From Cryptomeria japonica (lineage: Eukaryota > Streptophyta > Pinopsida > Cupressales > Cupressaceae): 64,000 nucleotides of DNA. This document shows, piece by piece, positions 47,530-60,388 of the stretch; the first letter of the stretch is position 1, and each line of letters begins with the position of its first letter. The notes below the pieces were generated by a model. It ran no database searches. It was not told the origin of the DNA and worked only from the letters and a program-made list of their open reading frames with translations. A program made the position numbers and the translations under genes. The stretch lies in contig NC_081406.1 in assembly GCF_030272615.1 (NCBI RefSeq), positions 260,017,386-260,081,385 of the forward strand, read 5' to 3'.

Positions 47530-48048
47530 AATCAAACTTAATTTTGACGGTGCCTCATGCAAGAACCCTAGACCATCAAGCACTAGTTGTATCATTAGGA
47601 TGTGGGATTGTGAAATTGTTGGTAGCTTGGTTGTGCTCTTAGAGAAGGATACCAACAACATGGCTGAGCTAAGTGTTCTCACTGAAGGCCTCCTATTTTG
47701 CAAAGACCTCAGCATTAGTAGCCTTGAAATTGAAGGAAACTTGACCTTGGTTATCAATGTTGTTAGACGAGACTCAACACCCAATTGCAAATTGAAAGCT
47801 ATGGTGGGGAGGATTAAGGGTATCTTGAAAGTCTTCAAAGAATACACTTTGAACAACATGTATAGGGAGACAAACTTGGAAGTTGACACATTGGCCAATT
47901 TGATGGCTGATGGAATAGAATTTGGCTCAATTGGGCCACCTATTGGAAATCGTGATACCAATACTAATCATTCCACTGAAAGGGTGATAAATGCAATAAA
48001 AGAAAACAATACATCTCAAGGTTTTTTTGGCATGAGGTTTGAGCACTA
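47530..48048 (+). pseudogene. LINE RNase H domain
   Basis: 47535-47940 reads NFDGASCKNP, then an open frame from 47600 with MAELSVLTEGLLFCKDL, LEIEGNLTLVINVVRR and NMYRETNLEVDTLANLMADG. This is the plant LINE RNase H fold: D in FDGA, E in AEL..L, E/D in LEIEGN (aspartate expected next, here N) and D in EVDTLAN. It would degrade the RNA strand during reverse transcription. A stop near 47596 or a frameshift separates the first piece from the rest. Confidence 0.82.
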
Positions 48049-49288
48049 ATGGACCAAATGCTCCTTGTAGAGTATAATTTTTTTGATGTCATATATTTTC
48101 CCATCCGAGCATGTAAAGTACAAATGTGATCTCTCCTTGCAATATATGGATCCATCGTGGCACCCTGATGATCATCTAGAGAAACATCGTCAATCACATC
48201 ATTTAGGGAAGGGCTCCCTCCCTCGCTCTCGGTTTGATGACAATTTGGTGAGTGATTTGATAGTCGGATGGTGTGCCCTCAAATTGTCTATTTAAAAAGA
48301 AATGGTTAAACATTGATCTCATTCGATCTCTTACTACGACAATGGATAGTCCCATCTGTCTGCATTGCGACAAGAGGTAAATGGATTTTTTAGGTTACAT
48401 CTCAGACCTCTGGTTGCATTCTGTGAGTAAGATTTACCGGGCTAATTACCAATGAGGCTATTTGTATGGTTTTGGGGCGATAATATGTCATCTCTGCTAA
48501 TCGTTATAGGGTCAATTTTGATATCCCCTCCTGCTTTCTTTAAACTTGCTTCCCTTTTGGACTTGGGTGGAAATAAGGTGGACATACTGTTACTACCGCA
48601 GGAAGTTTTCAAGGGTGAGTACCTCCTAGACAACATTGGTGTGGTGGTAGTGGTGGAGTTGGATGTGGGAATCCCCTGGCCTGAGGATATCGCAAAACTA
48701 TGTCAACTTGGGTTGATGATGACGAGGCACCCGTTCTTGCTGAATATGGACCCTGCTGGCCTGGCTCGTCATCGCAGGTGAGTTGGTGTGGGTCATGATT
48801 TTCTAAGGAAATGGGTGGGAATTGATGACTATGACAATTTACAGTGGCTTGACGACTTCCTGAAGATTTTGTTTTCGGGTCTATTTATTGGGTCCTTTTT
48901 CGAATTATTTTTTGGCCACGACACTGATATTGTTGGCTTCCTCCCATGAGGACTTTGATCGGGTGGCTATTCTACAATGGTGATGATATTCTCTATCAAT
49001 AAGTATCACTTATTATGGATTTTCTTTTTGTACAGTGGCTTACTCCCATGGACTAGCTTTATTATCGTTTACGGCTCGGTGGACAAGATATGGGTTCCTA
49101 AGCTTCCTGTGCTTGTAGTCAGCTGCGCACTTATCGGTTTTGTTTGGCCTGCTCAAACCTTTAAGCTTATTCATGATAGCAGGCAAGGCATTTGCCATTT
49201 TGTACTCCGTGGATACCAGATATCCACCCCCATGTAATTTTTATATTTCTTAATATAATCTTTGCAGCTCTGCTACATTTTATAGAGG
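48049..49288 (+). other. LINE 3' region with two unassigned open frames
   Basis: 48083-48295, 48452-48781 and 48977-49237 are modest open frames (for example LPQEVFKGEYLLDN, GIPWPEDIAKLCQLGLMMTR, RHPFLLNMDP). I do not recognise a domain. They lie between RNase H and the (AAT)n tail, so they are most simply 3' sequence of the LINE. Their composition is less AT-rich than the flanks. A host-gene fragment carried by the LINE is possible. Confidence 0.45.
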
Positions 49289-49315
49289 AAAATAATAATA
49301 ATAATAATAATAATT
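49289..49315. repeat. (AAT)n tail, probable 3' end of the LINE
   Basis: Nine or so AAT triplets end the GC-richer block and are followed by AT-rich DNA, as expected for a LINE that terminates in a simple A-rich repeat. Confidence 0.7.
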
Positions 49316-51679
49316 TAAAAAATTAAAACAGGCAATTTACAGTAGTATGTAAGGGAAGATAAGAAATGGGGAGAGCATTAGTAGTCTTTATAGTTTCAAT
49401 AATGGTGCATTCCTTGTACATTTAATCTCCAAATTACTAACTTTTAAAGAAACCAAAAAAATGATAACCATACACCTATTAATAAATTTCAGAGTGTCAA
49501 TAGCCTCTCACTTTTTAGTTTTTTTGGACTATACTTGATCCGTTTGTACATGACATTTGGGTCATTTGTTTACAAGTATTGGCAATTTTAAGTGCACAGT
49601 TATTGGGGCATCTTTAACTAGATATCTGACAAAATTTTGAAATGTGTACTTTTTGACCTTTGTGTACATAAGAGATCCCATAAGGTGTGTCGTTACTACC
49701 CAGAAGCCATAACAATAGCTATAAGCAGTTAAGTCGCATGCCAATCTGATGCACCATTTAGAATTTGTAGATAAACGAAATTAACTATAATGACTACTGA
49801 TATGCTTCCTTAATACCTTGTCACCCTCTAAAATTCTAACTGTGACAAGAGGTTAAATATTGTGAAATTTACTTTCATTGTTTCAGTTTATAGCCAATGC
49901 GACCTATCTTACTTGAAGTCTTTCTATGATTAAATATCACGACTCTATTTCCTAAATTACAAAATAATTTACATATATTTCATTTATTAGTTTTTCTTTT
50001 AATTCTAAAAAAAATACAGATAATAAAATATAATTTAAATTTATTTAATTAAAATAAAATATTATTATTATAAATTTCTTTATTAATCATATATTTAGAA
50101 AAACTTTTAGCTATATATTTAAAAAAAAGTTAAAAAAATAAAATAATAATTCATATAAATCAAAATGATAACTATAAATAAATATGAAAAGAAAAAAAAA
50201 ATTATTATTTAGATAAACTAAATTTATTATGATGCATTAAATTTCATGCATAAAGCAAATCAAAATAGTATTATTTAAAGTTGATGCTTTATTAAGAAAA
50301 GCACAAATTAAAAGTAAAATCAAATATTTAATTTACATCTAATAAGGAGAATGTTTAAGTGCTTTTAAAAGCACATACACAATTTTAAAACTAAAGCAAA
50401 TTAGAAGAATTATCCCATGTGAGCTTTAAAGAGGAGGTTTATTTTAAAGATTAATAGTTTTTAAGAAAGTCAAACAAAACTCTTACTAGCCCACGTAAGA
50501 AAGTAGGAAAGTCATGCAAGAGTAAATATTAAATTAGTCTATAAAAAGCTTTCCTTAATGGAAGCTATCGAATTTTGAAAGGTAAGCAAGAAAATTTAAT
50601 AAAATTTGTATCATTCAGGGCTCAAGACAGGGCAAAATGACATGGAACTCATTTGAAATTGGGCAGTGATAAAATTAGAAGGGGTGGAAATTAATAAAGG
50701 GGAGGATTCGTATTCAATGGAATAGAATTCATTCTTTTTGGCAATATTTTTTGTTCTTTTATTTTTACTACTACCAGGAAGGGTGTTGGCAAAAATATAC
50801 AGATATCAAATTCTTAAGATGAATGTACCGCAAAAAATACAGTGAAATATGAAATTAAGGGGGATGATTGGGGACCAGTGAACATAAGCGGCCAAAGGAT
50901 AGAAAAAGAATCAATCTAGGAAGAAAAGAGGAAAATCGATCGGAGTAGAGGACAGCCACATAGAACTTTGGCCAAATCTTTCAGTGGTGAGCCAGGCTAA
51001 TAGGAAAATATATGGAGGTGAGAAAGAAGAACTGTAAAACTTCTAAAGATAATTATGGACATGAATTTAGGTATGTTATAATTTTTGAGTTAACTTGGCC
51101 AAATTTTTTATATGAAAAGACGTAATGAAAATAGGCTCTGAAATATAGTGTGTAATGTATTGATTTGTTCTTTACCGACAAACTATTTTAGTGTCTAAGA
51201 TCACCATTTATGTATGCACTCCCTTTTCCCTTAGTATTTTGCACACTCTTTAATTACTTTGCTTTACACCTATAGTCACCTATGCATGAGTCTCTTAAGC
51301 TCTTCTGAATCCCATTCCTTTGAATAATTTGTGTACTTTTTCTTGCATGAGAAAGTAAAGAGTTCAACAGGTTGTAAATCTGCCTCTTTCTCCAACAGTT
51401 CTGAGATCTTGATTTTAGATCCATGAATTAATTGTTAAGAACTTTATTTATTTATAATATATAAGATTCAACACATCCGTAGAATTTCTTGTCACATGAC
51501 CAAGGATCTTAAGTGATTGCATGGGGACTGAATGACTTAACCTTGATATGTCCTTGCAAACTCAGTATGAAAGTTTTCTCTACCTATCCCAAGGAATATC
51601 TACCCTTTGTATTTTCACATGCAAATGTCGATACGTTGCACAAGCTTTAGTGATAACGTTAAGAAACCCACCCTCAAAA
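49316..51679. other. AT-rich non-coding DNA
   Basis: No gene, LTR or known repeat recognised. All open frames are short. Confidence 0.45.
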
Positions 51680-52500
51680 AAAGATATAAAACCTTGGCGA
51701 ATTTTTATTTATTTTGGATAAAAATAATATTTTTATTGGCGAATCTTTCATTTTTTAAAAGAAAAATATTCATTTTATTGGCGAATCTTTTTACATAAAT
51801 TTTTTTTAATAGAAAATCTTGGCAAATCTACGAAAATAATATGAGTATGAATTAATTAATATTGCTAATAATTTCATTTTAAAAAATAAATTCTTATAGA
51901 AAAGTAGAGGCCTAAGGTGGAAATCATTAATGATTTTAAAGGGTAGACACTACTTTATTTAGTTACTTCCATTAATTTTAATTAATCTAATAGCCCTATT
52001 TGTATTTTGTCAGATAAAATGTATTTAGAATTTGTAATATTCATGGGGCCCAAAACTATTTCTATACCATTGATTTCCATTGAGTTCAACAATTGAAAAG
52101 CAACTCAACCCCCATGAGCATTACAACTTGTAGGTACAATTTACGTCATGTAATGCAATGATGGTCATTGGATTATATTTTGAATCAATGATGGAAACTA
52201 AAAATTTCTAATAAAACTCTAAAGTAACTAATAATTATAATGTATTATTGACAAATTAATTTAATTTTCAACAAAGAATGTATCAAATTTTTTGGCGAAT
52301 CTTTGAGTTCAAAAATTTAATAAAATAAAGTCTTTGGCGATTTAAATAAGACTAAACTAAAATTTTGTAAAAAAGTGGCTATTTATGTCACCTTAAAACT
52401 TGAACTATTAGCCAAATTTTTATTTTCAAATTTAAAAAAAAAACAAATTGGCAAATATTAGCCACTAAAAAAATCACTGGCAAGCTTTTGATTTACCATG
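51680..52500. repeat. Dispersed 'TTGGCGAATCTTT' word cluster
   Basis: The word and near variants (TTGGCGAATTTTT, TTGGCGAATCTTT, TTGGCAAATCTAC, TTTGGCGATTTAA, TTGGCAAATATTA) occur about seven times in 800 bp of otherwise very AT-rich DNA, at about 51694, 51738, 51779, 51819, 52291, 52341 and 52449. They could be sub-terminal repeats of a non-autonomous DNA transposon. I could not define termini. Confidence 0.5.
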
Positions 52501-54544
52501 CATGAAGGTTGTGTTTGGTATAATTATTAATGATGTAAAACATGCATGTTGATTTGCTTATGACTTAGTTTAAAAGTAGCTCTTAACTAGTAATAGGCTT
52601 GATCTTGTTATTCTCTTATCTAACAAAGGGGGTCTACATGTGTAAAATCACAATACCTTAAGATGCGAGGTTAATCATTAGATGCTTAATTGAAATGATT
52701 GAAACATTGATATAAAAGCCTTAGTTCTCGTGATGATTGACTAATGGGGATAGTGAGTTTAGATCAAGAATTGAAGTGTTAGACTATTATCTTTTGGCAT
52801 TGGTAAGATGTTTCTTATCAAAAGGTACAATCCTTTTTCCTTTGATATAAATTTTTATAGTTACATAATAGTTCACAATGCAATGAGTGGCAAGAACATT
52901 CCCTAACTTTATATGTAAATGCATTGTGCTATGTTTACCTTCAAGTACAGATGTGTTAAGGTTGAATTTAATTTGATTAATAATAGTTGTGGAAATGAAT
53001 ATATAGATGATTTTGAATTTTTGAATGCACTTATATACTCTTGTATACTCTATTGTTCAAGTAGCTTCTACATGCTTATGAATGCATGGTTGTATACACA
53101 TGTCTTCTTTATATGTTGATTGATAATTACTATGAAGTCACTATGTTTATATTATGATTGGGATAGGATTGAGATCACAAAAATGACTTTAGATAGATAA
53201 GAAAAGGTTGTTGCTTCCGTCTTCATATATATGTCATATGCATCAAGTGTGTGTCATGATAATGTTACATTAGTGTTAGCATGTGAATATGTCATGCTAG
53301 TTGCACAAGTTCCATTACTCTTGCCAGTATCACATTGTTAGTCTTCCTCGTGTTGGGTTGGGTATCTTTCTTGTCATGAAAGATTCCAGGGAAGTGTAAC
53401 TACTTCATGGTAGGGTGGAAACGCGCTCCGACAATGTTCTCACCCATGATGTGTTTGAGGGATCTACAGATATCAAAATTTCTCGTCAAGGTGGTCATCA
53501 TGATTTGGTCTTTGTACATTTATTGTTTTCGACCTTGTGGTTTAGTGTAAAGGTATATGTTTCCTTATGCTTATCTTGTTGTCAGCTTATATAATTTGAC
53601 TTTATATGTTGAAATGTAATTTCTTGTCTCTAATCTTGTATATCTAGACATGTGACAATCATTTATTATTAATTATGTATATTTTGTGAATTATGTTATT
53701 TTGAAATTATGATGATCTTTACATTAAATATCCCTTGCAATGCTCCCGTCTTCTACGTCTCTTGTGGGTCAGTCGACCACCTGGAAGACCATCCCACTAT
53801 TTGCCATTCATCGCGTCTGGTCAAATATGCTTTTAATGCGCATTACAAAATTTTGTGTAATCAAATATGCTCATTTCATAGGGTATAATTTTGGAAATGC
53901 CAAGAAAAGTAAGAATACGATAGGATTTGATTAAACCAGATCCATCACATGACTTGAATGGTACGGTGAAGAAACAGCTAGTGGGGTAGGCAGCGCTATG
54001 AAAGACAGGCGAATTCAAAACATTCGCGTTCCTCAGCCTGCATGTAATCCTTTTCAGTGTGCACTAAGATTGTCAAACACGCACACCTCCTTAACACGGT
54101 CTGGTTTCCCAATTAGATTCAGAAGTATTAAGAGTGTTAGACTTTGAAAACTCTTTTAGGTTGAACTTTCTAAATTTTTGTGTGAGTTAAATTAGATCCA
54201 AAAGTTATACGATTGAGTAGATTCTGTTATTTGAATTTTCTAGCTTTCTTGATATTGAATAGTTTCTGAATCTTTCAAATTTTGTTTTGAAGTAAATTAG
54301 ATCTAAAAATGATATAATTCGAATATTAACATTTACCCTAATTTTGATTAGTAATCTAGAACTCTTTGACCAATCAAACTCATATAATCTTTTGTCGATA
54401 TACAATAGAGAAATTGAATCCACAACCTAAAACAACAACCGAAACTGAATAAAAAGAACGACAAGATTTTCATTTTGTTATTGTGAGTACCATGCTACTA
54501 CACTCTACCATTTTTACAGTTTTAGTTCCAGGTTTCCAACGACA
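52501..54544. other. Non-coding DNA upstream of the receptor kinase
   Basis: No convincing coding region. The frame at 53740-53934 has no recognised domain. This holds the distal promoter of the receptor kinase. Confidence 0.4.
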
Positions 54545-54656
54545 AGTCAAGAAGTCAATGTTTTGAATTCAACTGTGTGATATAACCGGTACAACTATTT
54601 GTTGACCTACCCTGCTGGTTTGTTCTTTCACTGCTTTGTTTGCTCTCTTATTTAAA
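54545..54656 (+). promoter_or_regulatory. Receptor kinase promoter: three W-boxes and TATA-like element
   Basis: Minus-strand TTGACT cores at 54545-54550 and 54553-54558 and plus-strand TTGACC at 54602-54607 match the WRKY-binding W-box. TTATTTAAA at 54648-54656 is a plausible TATA element about 120 bp before the ATG at 54778. WRKY control would suit a defence-type receptor. This is motif evidence only. Confidence 0.5.
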
Positions 54657-54777
54657 CGCGCCACCAGAACCAAAGGCTATGTGCCCAAATCTAGTCATTA
54701 GCAGCCAATTGAAGACTACGTGTCTCCACATATATCTATGTTAAGTTGAAGAGCTGGGGGTTGTGAGGGACTTGAAA

Positions 54778-54849
54778 ATGGTTAGCAAAAGAAGTGTAGC
54801 CCAAATTTGGTCTCTCTTCTCCTTTGCTATGATTATTCTACTGCATAAA
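54778..54849 (+). pseudogene. 5' fragment of G-type lectin receptor kinase (signal peptide)
   Basis: ATG at 54778 opens 24 codons encoding a basic start (MVSKRS) and a hydrophobic run (IWSLFSFAMIILLH), a typical signal peptide core. The frame ends at the AAA codon at 54847-54849, where the Ty3 element is inserted. The target duplication ATAAA is 54845-54849. If the element and one copy of the duplication are removed, the next codon is TGC at 60389 in the same frame, leading directly into the lectin domain. Confidence 0.85.
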
Positions 54850-55340
54850 TGATCAGAAGAATTTTTGAATTGTATATATATTTTTAGTTTAGTCTATCTA
54901 TATGTTAGTATTTTGCAATTTTGAAGGTCTTAAGGGCATTTTTAGCCCCTGTCATCGGATAGCTAAAAGCTATCCTCTTTCAAATGTGGGTCTACATCTC
55001 TTGGAGACCTTTCCAACGAGATCAATGGCTCGTAGTTTTGAGTCCCGAGTAGAAAGTTATGTCTAGTTGAAGTTAGGATAAATTTTCATATAGTTTTTTT
55101 GAAAATTTCGTAGTTTTTATATTTTATTATGTAATAAACAAATGTGACTGTTGGGCTTCAATTCTCAAGAGGTCTCTGTAACCCTTGGAATCTCATGAAC
55201 TTCTATATGTTGGATTTTCGAATGAAATAGATTACTTTTTGGCTTGCTTCAATTCGATGATTTCTGGTTCTTGTAAACAAAATTTACAATACCGTAGGTT
55301 CTCATTCAGGTGTTGTCATCCGAATCCATAATTTGGATCA
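54850..55340 (+). repeat. 5' LTR of the Ty3 element
   Basis: 491 bp, TG...CA, next to the primer-binding site. Confidence 0.96.
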
Positions 55341-55367
55341 GTGGTATCAGAGAAAGTTCGCTCCTGT

Positions 55368-56333
55368 ATGTCATATCACATGCGATCAACATATCAAAGA
55401 TTGGGCTTGGAAACAAGGAATCCTTCAGACTACCTTCCTTTGAGACGCACACGATCGCAGATGGCTAAGTTGCAGACAGATGATGACATTAAAACATTAG
55501 TTGAAGATGCACTAGCAAAACAACGTGAAGAAATGATGGAGCAATCCAGGCAAATGCTGGAAAGTTGTGGGTCACAAGCAAACCCACCATTTATAGGGCA
55601 TACAACATTCAACGTGCAAGTGAATTTCAATATACCCACATTCCAAGGAAAGATCGATGCAAATGTTGTTGATGATTGGGTTTCAAAACTGAAAAGATAT
55701 TTCTCTGTCAATCAATTTTCAGATGAAGAGAAGATAACTTTCGCCCTCCTGAAAGCTGAAAACCATGTGAAAGATTTGTGGGAAGCAAAGTTAGCATCCA
55801 AGGCAACAGAAAATGGCAGCATTTTTATTTTTGACCAAAAACCCACATGGGGAGAATTCATGGAGCACATAAAGGAAGAATATTTTCCTATTGACACATA
55901 TGAACAGAAATATATGCAGTGGCAATTGCTTCGATAGAAGAAGGACCAAACTATTCAGGAATATACTAATATGTTTCATGCCTTAACAACAAAGCTTGGC
56001 ATTAGAGATTCTGAGAAGCACCGAGTTTTAAAATATCAGAGTGGACTCCACAGGTACATCCAAACCAAAATGGAATTCCTTAACATAGAGACTTTACCTA
56101 GTGCATATAAATTTGCTACCAAAATTGAGGAGAAATTAAAACAGAAAGGAAGGAGAGATAATTTCACAAACAACAGATGGAAGAGTGAAGGTGACAAAAC
56201 TACATGGAAATAAAGCTCTAAGGAACCCTCTCCCAATTCACCCACAAAAAAAACATGGAGTATGAAGAAGACACAAGAAAATGGTATGTGGTGTGAATTT
56301 CATAAGAGTCCCTCACATAATACAAAAGATTGC
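55368..56333 (+). pseudogene. Ty3 gag
   Basis: The frame starting at ATG 55368 (MSYHMRSTYQR; a second Met at 55461 starts MAKLQTDDDIK) runs to a TAG at 55935-55937 and resumes after it (KKDQTIQEYTNMFHALTTKL). It contains the capsid-type sequences FQGKIDANVVDDWVSKLKRY and TWGEFMEHIKEEYFP. A C-x2-H-x4-H-x4-C knuckle (CEFHKSPSHNTKDC) is encoded at 56292-56333. TAA stops at about 56211 lie between capsid and knuckle. Confidence 0.88.
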
Positions 56334-56489
56334 ATAACCATCAAAAGCTTAATGATGGAGACACATGAAGACAAGGCAGAATCTAAGGTGGCAGAAACAT
56401 GCATAGAAGGAAATCACGAATAGGTCATTGAGGCTGATCCATATGCCACGGTAGCTACTACGAGGATATTGCCCTGGGAGGATGAGGAT

Positions 56490-59400
56490 AGATTGTTCCA
56501 TTCACAAATGTGGGTCGGAGGAAAAGCTCTACACTTTATTGTTGATAGCAGAAGTCAAAAGAACCTAATATCAGCATAGACTGTGAAGAGACTGAATCTG
56601 AAAACAACAACCCACCCGCAACCCTATTCAATGGGATGGGTTAGTCAAGGAAGAGATATCTAGGTGCACTAGCAGTGTCGCCTTTCATACTCCATAAAGC
56701 CTTTCAAAGATGAGGTAATTTGTGATGTGGCTCCCTTAGATGTTTGTGATGTTCTATTGGGACAACCATATATGTACCAGTGACATGGTGTTTATGAGTC
56801 TAGGCCTCGCAGTGTGACCATCAGATTACGTGACCAGAAATACCGAATACCAGAGGTAAGCCCTGCATACACTAACTCTTTGATTAGTGCCAAGCAATGT
56901 AAGAGGTTAGTTGCCAAAATGGGAACATTCATTTTATTGATGATTCGTTCTGAAGAAGAAAGGAAATCTGTTTATAATTCCCACACCATCACAAACACCA
57001 CAACACTGCAGAAAAAATCTATGGATCAAATTTTGATGAAATATGACAATCTATTTAAGTTACTAATTGGGGTACCTACACACTGCCAAGTGAGACATAC
57101 TATTGATTTGATACCAGGAACTCCATTACCTAATGAACCAGTCTACCATAGGTCAGTATTAGAGAATAATGAGATTAAGAGGCAAATACAAGAATTGATT
57201 GAGAAGGGACATATTCGTCCAAGTGCATCACCTTGTGGCAGCCCCATTGTTCTAGCAAAGAAAAATGATGGAACCTGTAGACTTTGTATTGACTATAGGG
57301 CCTTGAATAAAATTTCAGTCAAAACTAGGTATCCACTTCCCCGGATAGATGACCTCTTGGACCAACTTGAGGGGCCCGATTCTTTACCAAAATTGATTTG
57401 AAATCAGGGTACCATCAAGTACCAATTGAATCAGCAGATGTGTGGAAGACAACGTTCAAATCTAAAGAGGAATTGTTTGAATGGCTAGTGATGTCTTTCG
57501 GTCTAACAAATGCTCCAGCGACATTCATGAGAATGATGAATGATATACTTAGACCATTCACTGATTCCTTCATGGTGGTATATTTGGATGACATACTCAT
57601 CTTTAGCAGAACTTGGGAGGAATATTTGCAACATGTGGAAAAAATTCTCTCAACCTTACAAGAACATGGGCTTTATGTAAACAAAGAAAAGTGCTCCTTT
57701 GGTATGCAGAGTATCAGATACTTAGGATATGTTATTGATAGTGAGGGTGTCCATGTTGATCCAGAGAAGATACAGATGATTAAGGACTGGCCGTCTCCTA
57801 GAAATCTCACAGAGTTACGAAGTTTCCTCGGGTTAGCAAACTTTTATCGTAGGTTTGTGTTGGGATTTTCCCATTTGTCTTGGCCTCTAAATCAGTCATT
57901 GAGGGGGGGGGAACACAAGCAAAGTTTAAACGGACAAGTGCTCAACAAGAAGCATTCAAGGGGCTAAAACGAAGGTTATGTTCTACACCAGTTTTATCTC
58001 TTCCTGACCTACAATAGCCATTTGAAATACAAACAGATGCATCAGAATATGCTCTAGGGGTAGTCCTCATGCAACATGGTCATCCAATTGCATATCATAG
58101 TCAGACCTTTTCTGATACAGTGCGTCGATATGCTACTTATGACAAGGAACTGTATGCTATTGTTCAAGCCTGTAAGCAGTGGAAACATTACATTCTGGGT
58201 AAGGAGACTGTCATCCACACAGATCACAAACCCCTTCAATTTTTTCAAACACAAGGGAAGTTGTAGAAAGATCGACATCAACGATGGTCAGCATATCTTC
58301 AACAATTTCACCTCAATATTCACCACAAGAAGGGAAGCACTAATAAAGTAGCAGATTGTTTGAGCAGGCCTCCAATTGCAGCCATAAGTATGGTTTTGAA
58401 CTCGTGTGGTCATCAAACTGAAGCCTGGGCTTGTTTGTATGAGAACGATGTTGAATTTCTAGATGTTTATAATCAATTAGTGAAGGGACAGCAAGTGAAT
58501 GATTTCTATTTGCAGGATGGAATGCTTTGTCACCTTGGCCAAATCTGTGTGCCCAATGCAGAATGCAAAAAGTTGATATGGGAAGCTCACTATAGTAAGG
58601 TTGCTGATCACTTTGGTATAGGTAAGACTACTGCTATACTTTAGAAGTATTTCTATTGGCCAAAATTATGAAATGATGTTATTTCATATATTCAAGCCTG
58701 TACTGCATGTGCTATTGCTAAGCTCGCTAATCGTAAACTTGGGCTGTACTCACCACTTCCTGTTCCTGAAAAACCTTGGCACTTAGTTTCTATGGACTTT
58801 ATGTCTAGTCTTCCTACCACCAAAAGAGGCCATGATTGTGTGTATGTTGTGGTAGATAGGTTCTCGAAAATGGCAGTAATAGTGGCATGTAAAAAAACCA
58901 TTTCTACAAAGCACATTGCAAAGCTATTCTTTGAATACATTTGGGTTCATTTTAGTCTCCTGAATACCATTATCTCGGATAGAGACAACAGATTTCTTAG
59001 TAACACTAAGGGAAAATATGGACACAAAATTGATAAAGTCTACTGCTTTCCACCCTCAAACAGATGGCCAAACAGAGGTAGTGAACTGGATGATCATACA
59101 CATCCTACGAATGTATCACTCAAAACATCCCCGCACATGGGATGAAAGTCTTTCATATGTTCAGTATAGCTACAATAGGGCAATTCACAATTCAACTGGC
59201 CACAACCCATTTGAGGTTTGTCTTGGTTATCGGCCACTTGCACCCATGGACGTTACCATACCAATTATTCAACCTGATCTGGTTCCACATGTTGGTAAGG
59301 AGGAAGATAAGGCAACCCAGTTCATCGATAGAATTCATCATTTACAACAACAAGTTCATGAAATTTTGGAACACACCAATAAGAAGTATAAGGTGAGACA

Positions 59401-59893
59401 TGATGAACATCGTACTCCTCATAATTTTCAAGTCGGGGACAAGCTATGGCTGCATATCCAAAAGGAACGATTGCAGGGTGCCAATAGGAAGCTTCGTCCT
59501 CTGCAATATGGGCCATACACCATCATCAAGCAAGTTGGTGATAATGTTTTTGAGCTTAATTTACCTCCATTTTTGGGTCTTCATCCAGTCTTCAATGTGG
59601 AACTCTTGAAGCCACATTTTCCTCCACTATTAGATGTTGCAGATGTGGTAGAACCAATCTCCACTACAGAATTGAATCCAAATGCAGCTGCCCCATTCCA
59701 ATGCGATCAGATTGTGGACACCATGGTGAAAACACTCAAACAACAACATATTTACTTGTACAAAGTGGTTCGAGCAGGGCAGATTGCTCAACAAGGAAAG
59801 TGGTTTACTAGAGAGCAGCTTCAAGAACGTTTTCCTCATCTCATTCAAAGTGTTGATGCAATGGGGGCCCATTGCTTTCCAAGGGGGAAGTAA
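56490..59893 (+). pseudogene. Ty3 pol: protease, RT, RNase H, integrase
   Basis: Protease at about 56530 reads FIVDSRSQKNL, so the catalytic DSG is DSR. RT spans 56814-57960 ([33 protein letters not shown]) with the catalytic box VYLDDILIF at about 57578-57604. A one-base frameshift near 57385 splits it inside the [11 protein letters not shown] motif. RNase H is 57968-58360 (QTDASEYALGVVL, YDKELYAIVQACKQWKHYIL, TDHKPL). Integrase runs 58590-59300 with the H2C2 finger (AHYSKVADHFG, CTACAIAK), VSMDFMSSLP, IISDRDNRF and HPQTDGQTEVVN. A frameshift lies near 59015. The C-terminus (ICQ..., KWFTREQLQERFPHLI, about 59695-59850) looks like a diverged chromodomain. Stops also lie near 58017, 58266 and 58643. 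Confidence 0.94.
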
Positions 59894-60383
59894 TGATCAG
59901 AAGAATTTTTGAATTGTATATATTTTTTTAGTTTAGTTTATCTATATGTTAGTATTTTGCAATTTTGAAGGTCTTAAGGGCATTTTTAGCCCCTGCCACC
60001 GGATAGTTGAAAGCTATCCTTTTTCGAATATGGGTCTACATCTCTTGGAGACCTTTCCAACGAGATCAACGGCTCGTAGTTTCGAGTCCCGAGTAGAAAG
60101 TTATGTCTAGTTGAAGTTAGGATAAATTTTCATATAGTTTTTTGAAAATTTCGTAGTTTTTAGATTTTATTATGTAATAAACAAATGTGACTATTGGGCT
60201 TCGATTCTCAAGAGGTCTCTGTGACCCTTGGAATCTCATGAACTTCTATATGCTGGATATTTGAATGAAATAGATTACTTTTTAGCTTGCTTCAATTCGA
60301 TAATTTCTGATTCTTGTAAACAGAATTTACAATACCGCAGGTTCTCACTCTGGTGTTGTCATCCGAATCCATAATTCGAATCA
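59894..60383 (+). repeat. 3' LTR of the Ty3 element
   Basis: 490 bp. Because it lies directly upstream of the rest of the receptor kinase in the same orientation, it could in principle supply a promoter, but no in-frame ATG is present between the LTR and the lectin domain. Confidence 0.96.
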
Positions 60384-60388
60384 ATAAA

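Larger units (their letters stand above)
54850..60383 (+). mobile_element. Ty3/Gypsy retrotransposon inserted in the receptor kinase
   Basis: 5534 bp, with LTRs 54850-55340 and 59894-60383 (TGATCAGAAG...GGATCA/CGAATCA) and perfect ATAAA target duplications at 54845-54849 and 60384-60388. The primer-binding site TGGTATCAGAG (55342-55352, initiator Met tRNA) sits one base after the LTR, and the polypurine tract AAGGGGGAAG (59881-59890) just before the 3' LTR. Gag, protease, RT, RNase H and integrase follow the Ty3 order. It is in the same orientation as the host gene. Its frames carry several stops and frameshifts. LTRs differ at about 30 of 490 positions by eye (about 94% identity). Confidence 0.97.

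Noticed and set aside
47239-47961. 240-residue minus-strand frame
   Set aside because: Antisense to the LINE RNase H and linker region, which has recognised motifs on the plus strand.
60353-60388. Start of the receptor kinase within the 3' LTR
   Set aside because: The frame begins at GTG, not ATG, in LTR sequence. The true start is the ATG at 54778, and the next in-frame ATG after the insertion (about 60599) would omit much of the lectin domain.
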